A stretch of 11,561 bases of DNA from CAZUCD01 sp964618855 (GTDB taxonomy: Bacteria > Sumerlaeota > Sumerlaeia > SLMS01 > JANRJK01), in NCBI GenBank assembly GCA_964618855.1, contig CAZUCD010000125.1:1-11561 (forward strand), given 5' to 3'. The notes below the pieces were generated by a model. The model was not told the origin of the DNA and did not search any database. It was given only the letters and a program-made list of their open reading frames with translations. Below are positions 6,411-11,561 of the stretch, one piece after another (the first letter of the stretch is position 1; each line of letters starts with the position of its first letter). The position numbers and the translations under genes were made by a program.

Positions 6411-6702
6411 AGCCCCTGCGATCGCGCTAAAGCGCGCTGTCGATGTCGCGGTGCCCACGACCCTCCCCGGCTGAAGCCTGGGGCAAAGTCTGCAAGCCCG
6501 CCGGTTGAACGTGAGCGCAGAGGCTCCGGTCGCGCAATGGCGGGCTCCCCCAACCGCAAGGGGTTGGCGAGTGCCCATGGAGCGGCGATTGCTTTCAGCC
6601 GGCCTTTCGCCGCCTCCCCATTTGCCCCGGGCTTCAACCCGGGGTAGCCACCACACCTGACGCCGGAGTGCGCTTCAGCGCGCTTTCAACCCGGCTTCAG
6701 CC
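6407..6702 (+). repeat. hairpin-rich palindromic repeat, copy B (degenerate)
   Basis: Homologous to copy A in the same orientation but more decayed. The first hairpin is CGCGC-TAAA-GCGCG (6423-6436). The second is CCCCGGC-TGAA-GCC-T-GGGG with a bulge (6465-6483). The central one has shifted to CCAACC/GGTTGG (6550-6567). The H4 equivalent is broken (around 6596-6613). The H5 equivalent is CCCCGGG/CCCGGGG with loop cttcaa (6625-6644), and the last is GCGC-TTCA-GCGC (6670-6681). It ends GGCTTCAGCC (6693-6702), like copy A. The GT2 gene begins 34 bases further on, so its promoter must lie in or next to this repeat, or it depends on read-through. Confidence 0.82.
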
Positions 6703-6736
6703 ACTCAACCTGACCACCACCATCTTCACGCGCGCC

Positions 6737-7717
6737 ATGACTCCCCCCCAGGTCTCCATCATCATCGCCAACTGGCAGGGTGAGGAATGGATCACGCGCG
6801 CGATTTCCTCCCTTCTCACCTCTGCTCGAACGAGTCAGGCCTCCTTTGAGCTGATCGTCGTGGACGATGCGAGTACTGACGGATCGGTTGCCCTGGTCAG
6901 GTCCCGATTCCCCCGCGTCCGCCTTCTCGTCAACCCCCGCAACGCCGGATTCCGCCGCTCGATCAATCGGGGTGTGCGCGCCGCCCGAGGAAGCATCGTG
7001 GTGCTCTGCAACAACGACCTGTCCGCGAAGGAGTCCTTCATACCGAACATCACCCGGTGGTTCGACCCCACCTCCCGCCCCGAAGGCGTCGTCCCCCCTG
7101 GTCGCCCCCTCTTCGCGGTGTCCGCCCGCACCGTTTCATGGTACGACGGGAGCCCAAATCAGGTCTGCATGGGCGCTGTCTGGAAAGGAGGCCGCCTCAC
7201 ACCCGCATGGGACGCTCCCCGGTCCGCGGCCCCCTGCCTTTTCGCACAGGCCGGCGCGGCGGCCTATGACCGCTCCCTGTTTCTCCGGCTCGGCGGCCTG
7301 TCGCCGCTTTACGACCCCGGCTACTGGGAGGACTACGACCTCTCGATGCGCGCCGCACGGCGCGGGTGGGTCCAGCTGCACGATCCCACGGCGATCGCCC
7401 TCCACATTGGAGGGGGCTCCATGACCCGCAGGTACGGCGAGGAGGGGGTCGCCCTCATGAAGGCGCGCAACCACCTGATCTTCGAGTGGCGCCACCTACG
7501 CGACCTGGGGCTTGTGGCCTCACACGCGGCCCGGCTTCCCCTGTCCCTTGCGCGCGGCTGCCTGCCAGGCGGTGCGGCACTCTTCCCGAGGGCATTTCTC
7601 GGGGCACTGGCGAGGCTCCCGGCCATCCTCCGCGCCAGGGCGGGCGACCCCGTGGGGCGGACGCCCTCCGACCGCGAACTGTTGGAACCGTGGACGGCGT
7701 TCACCCCTTCCTATTGA
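6737..7717 (+). CDS. family 2 glycosyltransferase
   Basis: A 326-residue GT-A fold transferase. It opens VSIIIANWQGEEWITRAI (6-23). It then shows LIVVDDASTDGS (39-50, nucleotide binding), NAGFRRSINRGVRAARG (69-85), VLCNNDLS (89-96, the metal-binding position) and WEDYDLSMRAARRGW (197-211, catalytic-base region), followed by ALHIGGGS (221-228). This pattern is typical of the rhamnosyltransferase-like GT2 group that transfers a sugar from a nucleotide donor during synthesis of a surface polysaccharide. Donor and acceptor cannot be told from the sequence. The C-terminal ~80 residues contain hydrophobic stretches (about 258-300), perhaps a membrane-associated helix. The frame is open back to a GTG at 6668 inside repeat copy B, but the GT2 strand starts just after the ATG at 6737, which is chosen. 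It has no visible Shine-Dalgarno. The next gene, a GT2-GT9 fusion, starts 112 bases later. Confidence 0.9.
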   Translation: MTPPQVSIIIANWQGEEWITRAISSLLTSARTSQASFELIVVDDASTDGSVALVRSRFPRVRLLVNPRNAGFRRSINRGVRAARGSIVVLCNNDLSAKESFIPNITRWFDPTSRPEGVVPPGRPLFAVSARTVSWYDGSPNQVCMGAVWKGGRLTPAWDAPRSAAPCLFAQAGAAAYDRSLFLRLGGLSPLYDPGYWEDYDLSMRAARRGWVQLHDPTAIALHIGGGSMTRRYGEEGVALMKARNHLIFEWRHLRDLGLVASHAARLPLSLARGCLPGGAALFPRAFLGALARLPAILRARAGDPVGRTPSDRELLEPWTAFTPSY

Positions 7718-7829
7718 TTCCCCACGTCACGAGGGCCAGAGATTCCCGAGACACTGCCCCCATGGGCCCAAGGATCAGGATCGGTCGGCAGGGACCTCGC
7801 CACAGTGGTCACCCACCCGACGCCACCCA

Positions 7830-9929
7830 ATGAACGTCTCCGTTGTCATCCTGACCGCCAATAGGCGCCTCGCCCTCGAGACGTGCATCCTCTCGCTCGG
7901 CAGGCAGACCCGCCACCCCGATGAACTCGTCATCCTCGACATGGCGTCGAGCGACGGCACGCCCACCTACCTGAAGTCCCTCGAAGCCGATTTCCCGGTC
8001 GTCAGCATTCGCAAGGAGTCCCAAGTCGGCTTCGCCGAGGCGCGCAACGAGGCGGCCCAGCGCGCCAAGGGCGACATCATAGCCTTCATTGATGACGACT
8101 GCGAGGCGGACCTGTTCTGGCTCGAGCGGCTCCTGCGGCGGCTGGATGGGTCCGTTGCGGTCGGGGGAGCGGTGCTCCCGGCGGACTCCATGCCGACCCC
8201 GGAGGATTACAGCCCCGGGATGGCTTGGGCGGTCGGACTCAGCCCGCCGGAGTTCTTCGGCCCGCGCGGCGGCCGGGACGTCCTCCCCCAGACGGCAAAC
8301 CTCGCGTTCAAGCGCTCCCTGCTCGAGAAGTACCCATTCCAAGCCATCGGGGGTCGGCTGGGCCAGGGAACGGACAACTACGCCATCGGGCGGGAGGACG
8401 CCGAATGGTGGCGCCGCCTGCGCCGCGCGGGCGAACCCGTCTGCGTCGAGCCCCGCGCCATCGTCTGGCACCACATCGAGCGCGACCGCTTCGAGACCGA
8501 GACGCTGATGAAGCGCGTCCGGCTCGATGGCGCGGCGCTCTGGCGAAGGGAAAAGCCCCGCCATCTCGTGCAGGCCGCCGCGGCGGACATCGTGGCCGCG
8601 CCCCTCGCGGCGCTGCACCGCACCCTCGAGCCACGTTGTTCGGACACCCAGGCTTGGGGTGAGTCCCTCGCCTGGGCGGCACGCCAGAACGCCTTCCTCG
8701 CCGCGGGCGTCAACGACCCCGGCTCCGGCATCGCCCCCACGGAACGTACCTCCGCGCTGATAACGGCCTCCGTCCGGTTGGTCGCCGGCGGGCTGAAGTC
8801 CTGCATCCGTCCCGTCCTCGCCGCCGCCTACCACGCCGCCACCCCGGAACTCGACCCGCCCTTCATCGGCCCCGGCGTGAAGCGCGTCCTCGCCGTTCTC
8901 CATCCCTTCCTTGGCGACTCCGTGCTGGCGCTGCCGCTGCTGCGCCAACTGCGCAAGGGCCTCCCCGCCGCGGAACTCGTCCTCGCGACGGGGGAATCCA
9001 ACCACGCGCTCCTCGACGACCAGCTCGATGGCTGGGATGTCGTCAAGGTCCCCCCCGGCGCGGTTGGGCACAGTCCCGGAGCCGTCGCGGGGCTTCGCGC
9101 CTTCATCAAGGCCCAGCGCCCGGAGGCCATCCTCGTCCTTTACGCACACGGCCTGTCCCCCGCGCCCTTTTTCATGGAGCGCCGGGCGATCACGGTCGGA
9201 TGGACCCACGACGCGGGCATGTCCCACCGACTCTGGGGACAGCTCCACAAGGTCCCGGTCGAAAAGCGCTGGGACCAGCACGAGAGCACGGCCCTTCTGA
9301 ACCTGCTGTCCCCATTCGGCATAGCCGCCGTGCCGGAGGCGCCGGTCGTCACCCCGGGAGAGGTCCCGAGAGAACGCGTGGCCGAGGTGCTCAAGCGGTT
9401 CGGCATCAGGCCAAGGTCGTACATCGTCCTGCATGTCGAAAAAGATACGCATCCCAAGTATTGGTTTCAGGAAGGTTGGGCGGCGCTGGCCGGGCTGCTG
9501 GAGAAGACGGACCACCGGGTGGTGCTGGAGGGATCGAAGGCGGGCCGCGCGGCGGCAGACCTGGTCCGCAGCGTCCTCCCCTCCGCCGTGACGGTCCATG
9601 GCGCGCTCAACTCGGCGGACCTCGCCGCATTCCTGTCCCAGGCGCTCGCGTTCGTCGGGGCGGACTCGGGGCCGCAGCACGTCGCGGCGGCCGTTGGATG
9701 CCCCTCACTCGTACTGTTCGGGCCCACCGACGAGAACCGCTGGGGGCCCCTGCCGGCGCTGGTCAATGGGCACCGCGACCCCCGCCGCGTCCTGCGCGCC
9801 GCACCCGCCGACTGGACCCACGAGGAGCGCGAGGCGCTTGGCGAATCCACCTCCATGAAGCGCATCCCCCATGAGCGTGTTTTCCGGGAGTTGACAAACC
9901 TCCTCGAGGGTGCCTCAAATGGGGCGTGA
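7830..9929 (+). CDS. two-domain glycosyltransferase: GT2 fused to GT9 (heptosyltransferase-like)
   Basis: A 699-residue protein with two unrelated transferase domains. The N-terminal GT2 domain (about 1-230) shows VSVVILTANRRLALETC (3-19), ELVILDMASSDGT (32-44), VGFAEARNEAAQRAKG (66-81), IIAFIDDDCEAD (83-94, metal site) and GREDAEWWRRLRRAG (187-201). A middle stretch (about 231-345) matches nothing I recognise. The C-terminal GT9 domain (about 350-695) begins RVLAVLHPFLGDSVLALPLL (352-371), then has HESTALLNLLSPFG (484-497), YIVLHVEKDTHPKYW (531-545) and GADSGPQHVAAAVGCP (610-625), the ADP-heptose:LPS heptosyltransferase signature, ending LFGPTDENRWGP. GT9 enzymes usually add heptose to lipid A-core sugars. 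Here the donor could be another sugar, and the enzyme may make two successive links on one acceptor. The start is ATG 7830, directly before the GT2 strand, without a clear ribosome site. The frame is continuous, so the fusion is not a sequencing frameshift within the domains. Confidence 0.9.
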   Translation: MNVSVVILTANRRLALETCILSLGRQTRHPDELVILDMASSDGTPTYLKSLEADFPVVSIRKESQVGFAEARNEAAQRAKGDIIAFIDDDCEADLFWLERLLRRLDGSVAVGGAVLPADSMPTPEDYSPGMAWAVGLSPPEFFGPRGGRDVLPQTANLAFKRSLLEKYPFQAIGGRLGQGTDNYAIGREDAEWWRRLRRAGEPVCVEPRAIVWHHIERDRFETETLMKRVRLDGAALWRREKPRHLVQAAAADIVAAPLAALHRTLEPRCSDTQAWGESLAWAARQNAFLAAGVNDPGSGIAPTERTSALITASVRLVAGGLKSCIRPVLAAAYHAATPELDPPFIGPGVKRVLAVLHPFLGDSVLALPLLRQLRKGLPAAELVLATGESNHALLDDQLDGWDVVKVPPGAVGHSPGAVAGLRAFIKAQRPEAILVLYAHGLSPAPFFMERRAITVGWTHDAGMSHRLWGQLHKVPVEKRWDQHESTALLNLLSPFGIAAVPEAPVVTPGEVPRERVAEVLKRFGIRPRSYIVLHVEKDTHPKYWFQEGWAALAGLLEKTDHRVVLEGSKAGRAAADLVRSVLPSAVTVHGALNSADLAAFLSQALAFVGADSGPQHVAAAVGCPSLVLFGPTDENRWGPLPALVNGHRDPRRVLRAAPADWTHEEREALGESTSMKRIPHERVFRELTNLLEGASNGA

Positions 9930-9931
9930 AA

Positions 9932-9961
9932 CCTTGCGAAAACTGGGGTTTTGCAGCAAGG
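9932..9961 (+). terminator. stem-loop after the GT2-GT9 gene, possible terminator
   Basis: Begins two bases after the stop. CCTTGC (9932-9937) pairs with GCAAGG (9956-9961), and inside it AAAAC (9939-9943) pairs with GTTTT (9948-9952), closing a TGGG loop with a small internal loop. No U-tract follows (the next bases are G-rich), so it is an atypical terminator or an mRNA 3'-end stabiliser. Confidence 0.4.
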
Positions 9962-10151
9962 CCGGGGGGGATGCGTTCCAATGATTGCGGTTGACCACAC
10001 TGCGGGGGTCGCATACCCGAACCACTATCGCCTTGAAGCTTTCGAAGGGCAGGCGCGCAAGTGTCGCCCCGTGCGACCACGCGGTTGCGTCGTATCGTTC
10101 AGCGGATTGCAGCAAGCAGGGCCATGGACCGGCTTACCCTAAGGGATCCTG
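9962..10151 (+). other. intergenic region upstream of pilM
   Basis: About 190 bases without a gene, expected to carry the pilM promoter. TTGACC followed 15 bases later by CATACC is a weak promoter-like pair starting near 9990. I looked for a GG-N10-GC sigma-54 site and a c-di-GMP-I riboswitch core, both common before pilus genes, and found neither. Confidence 0.3.
10141..10146 (+). promoter_or_regulatory. ribosome binding site of pilM
   Basis: AAGGGA five bases before the ATG at 10152 supports that start. Confidence 0.5.
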
Positions 10152-11561
10152 ATGCGGGCACTTAAGCGCGTTCTCGGTGTGGACCTCGGCACCAGCTCCG
10201 TCAAAATCGTCGAGCTCGCCGTGGAGGGTGGATCGATCAAGGTCGTCCGCGTCGCCATGGCGGAGACCGGGGTCGAACCCGCCATGTCCCCGGACGACAA
10301 GAAGGCGCTCATCTCGAAGACCGCGCGCGAACTCGTCAAGAAAAGCAAGTTCTCCACCCGCCAGGCCATCTTCGGCATCTCGGGCCTCAAGGTCTTCATC
10401 CGCCGCTTCCGCCTCCCGATGACAAGCGAGGAACGCCTCGAACGCATCGTCCAGTTCGAAGCGCGCCAGCAGATTCCCTTCCCCTTGGACAAGACCGACC
10501 TCCAGTACGAGTACTTCCCCGTCGAAGGCACGGGCGAGGTCGACGTCATCCTTGTCGCCGTCAGGTCCGACGAAATCCGCGACTACATGCAGATCGTGGA
10601 CAAGGTCGGCCTCTCCCCCATCGCGATGGGCGTCTCCTCGTTCGCCCTCTTCAACGCCCACTCCGTGCTCAGGATGCCGGCGGACAAGCTTGCCGCAAAG
10701 CTCGCCACCAAGAAGAAGGCGAAGGGGAAGAAGGGCGCCGAGCCCGAACCGGAAAAGCCCGCCGAGGAGGAAGCCTACTCCTACGAGGAAGTTAAGGGTT
10801 ACGTCAACATCGGCGCCGGCAGCTACGACATCGCCATCGCCCGCCAGGGCAAAACGAGCCTCCTCGGGTTCACACGCACCCCCCCCATCGGCGGCTTCGA
10901 CTTCACCAAGGCCGTCATGGAGCACTGCAGCGTCGAGAGTTTCATCGACGCCGAGGGGATCAAGCGCAGCGCCGCCCGCCTCATGGCATTCGACTTTGGA
11001 TTCGAGGAAAGCGAGGCGGTCAACGAACAGGCCTGCATCGCCGTCTCGGACGCCGCCGAGCGCATCGTGGGCGAGCTCCGCCGCTCCCTCGACTTCTACA
11101 TCTCGCAGCCCGACGGCATGGCCGTCGACTCGATCGAGATTTCCGGCGGACAGGCCATGATCCCCGGCATCGAGTCCTTCATCGAGGAAAAGCTGACCGT
11201 CCCCTGCTCGATCGTAAAGGCCCCCCCCGACGCGAGCAGCGTCGTGTGGCAGGACTCCTTCGGCCCGATGACCCCGTTCATGATCTCGATGGGCCTCGCC
11301 TTCCAGGGCCTCGGCCTCTCGACCGTGACGGTGGACTTCCTGCCGCACGAAAAGAAGATCATCCGCGACTTCCCGTACCGCAGCGTTGCCGTCATGGCCG
11401 CCCTGGTGGTCGGGGTGATCGGCATCTCGACCCGCACCGGCGAGGCGCGCGCAGCTGCCTACCTCACCAAGGCGCAGTCCCTCCAGTCCGAGATGCTCAG
11501 CAAGAGCCGTGAAATCAAGGAATTCACTGAGGCCAAGAAGCTCAACTCCGACGAGGCCGCC
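10152..11561 (+). CDS. pilM: type IV pilus assembly protein PilM, apparently fused to a PilN-like part; 3' truncated by the window
   Basis: All 470 codons to the window edge are open, with no stop. The first ~385 residues form an FtsA/PilM actin-like ATPase: GVDLGTSSVKIVEL (9-22, phosphate-1 loop), QFEARQQIPFPLDK (102-115, hallmark of PilM), YVNIGAGSYDIAIARQG (217-233, phosphate-2 region) and IEISGGQAMIPGIESF (327-342, adenosine loop). A charged low-complexity insert rich in K, E, A and P sits at about 187-208. PilM is cytoplasmic and binds the PilN N-terminal tail to build the inner-membrane alignment complex of the pilus. Here VDFLPHEKK (394-402) resembles the N-terminal NLLP motif of PilN. 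A hydrophobic segment follows (about 412-426), then a helical stretch with coiled-coil character. One chain may therefore combine PilM and PilN, much as GspL joins similar parts. The start ATG has AAGGGA five bases upstream. Confidence 0.88.
   Translation, partial: MRALKRVLGVDLGTSSVKIVELAVEGGSIKVVRVAMAETGVEPAMSPDDKKALISKTARELVKKSKFSTRQAIFGISGLKVFIRRFRLPMTSEERLERIVQFEARQQIPFPLDKTDLQYEYFPVEGTGEVDVILVAVRSDEIRDYMQIVDKVGLSPIAMGVSSFALFNAHSVLRMPADKLAAKLATKKKAKGKKGAEPEPEKPAEEEAYSYEEVKGYVNIGAGSYDIAIARQGKTSLLGFTRTPPIGGFDFTKAVMEHCSVESFIDAEGIKRSAARLMAFDFGFEESEAVNEQACIAVSDAAERIVGELRRSLDFYISQPDGMAVDSIEISGGQAMIPGIESFIEEKLTVPCSIVKAPPDASSVVWQDSFGPMTPFMISMGLAFQGLGLSTVTVDFLPHEKKIIRDFPYRSVAVMAALVVGVIGISTRTGEARAAAYLTKAQSLQSEMLSKSREIKEFTEAKKLNSDEAA

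Larger units (their letters stand above)
5661..6702 (+). mobile_element. REPtron-like unit: transposase gene between two direct hairpin-rich repeats
   Basis: A 1042-base unit made of repeat copy A (5661-5954), an HUH/Y1 transposase gene (5955-6410) and repeat copy B (6407-6702). The copies lie in the same orientation and are clearly homologous along their length, sharing for example a 26-base identical block (5747-5772 and 6493-6518). The gene fills the space between them exactly. REP-associated tyrosine transposases (RAYTs) are known to sit between the palindromic repeats they mobilise, and this layout matches. By hand count, three 60-base rows of the gene are about 57% GC against about 73% in a row of glnE, which suggests a different origin. 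The unit separates glnE from the glycosyltransferase genes. Borders are set by the conserved GGCTAAAGC / GGCTTCAGCC ends. I see no convincing target-site duplication. Confidence 0.75.

Noticed and set aside
5661..6702. CRISPR array
   Set aside because: The repeats are two long homologous copies and inverted hairpins, not short regularly spaced direct repeats with unique spacers, and no cas gene is present.
5640..6720. Possible target-site duplication around the transposase unit (ACCTGACACCAC at 5640-5651; ACCTGACCACCAC at 6708-6720)
   Set aside because: The two stretches differ by an insertion, lie at unequal distances from the repeat ends, and the left one overlaps the glnE stop. HUH-Y1 transposases do not make target duplications. 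Chance is more likely.
9962..10151. c-di-GMP-I (GEMM) riboswitch or sigma-54 promoter before pilM
   Set aside because: The conserved GACGCAAAGCC-type core is absent, and no GG-N10-GC element with a good TTGC context could be placed.

Overview
The window is a GC-rich bacterial chromosome segment. The GC content is high enough that long open frames occur on both strands. It appears to come from a diderm (Gram-negative-type) bacterium, because it carries a type IV pilus assembly gene (pilM) and a heptosyltransferase-type (GT9) glycosyltransferase domain. No lineage-specific marker is present. The RAYT-type transposase, the GT fusion and the PilM/PilN fusion would fit a planctomycete-like or candidate-phylum organism, but that placement is a guess.

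Layout: (1) Minus strand, 1-1292: the first 42 codons of leuS (leucyl-tRNA synthetase), preceded by mtnA (methylthioribose-1-phosphate isomerase, methionine salvage). (2) Plus strand, 1480-5645: a two-domain FHA-GAF signalling protein, then glnE, the bifunctional adenylyltransferase/adenylyl-removase of glutamine synthetase. A divergent intergenic region (1293-1479) separates these from mtnA. (3) 5661-6702: a compact mobile unit in which a REP-associated/IS200-like HUH tyrosine transposase lies between two direct copies of a ~294-bp hairpin-rich repeat. (4) 6737-9929: two glycosyltransferase genes, a GT2 enzyme and a 699-residue GT2-GT9 fusion. (5) 10152 to the window end: pilM, whose frame runs past the PilM domain into a PilN-like start and membrane segment without a stop.

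The housekeeping genes (leuS, mtnA, glnE) are conventional. glnE sets glutamine synthetase activity according to nitrogen status. The FHA-GAF gene just upstream and on the same strand may be co-transcribed with it. The glycosyltransferases probably decorate a surface polysaccharide, LPS core or the pilus, but nothing in the window identifies their acceptor.

The most unusual part is the transposase unit. Each flanking repeat is an imperfect large palindrome made of small perfect hairpins with 4-nt TGAA/TTCA-type loops and ~34-bp terminal inverted repeats. The transposase coding region fills exactly the gap between the copies: its probable Shine-Dalgarno lies in the left copy and its stop codon in the first bases of the right copy. 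This is the organisation expected of a REPtron-like element, and the repeat family itself may not have been described.
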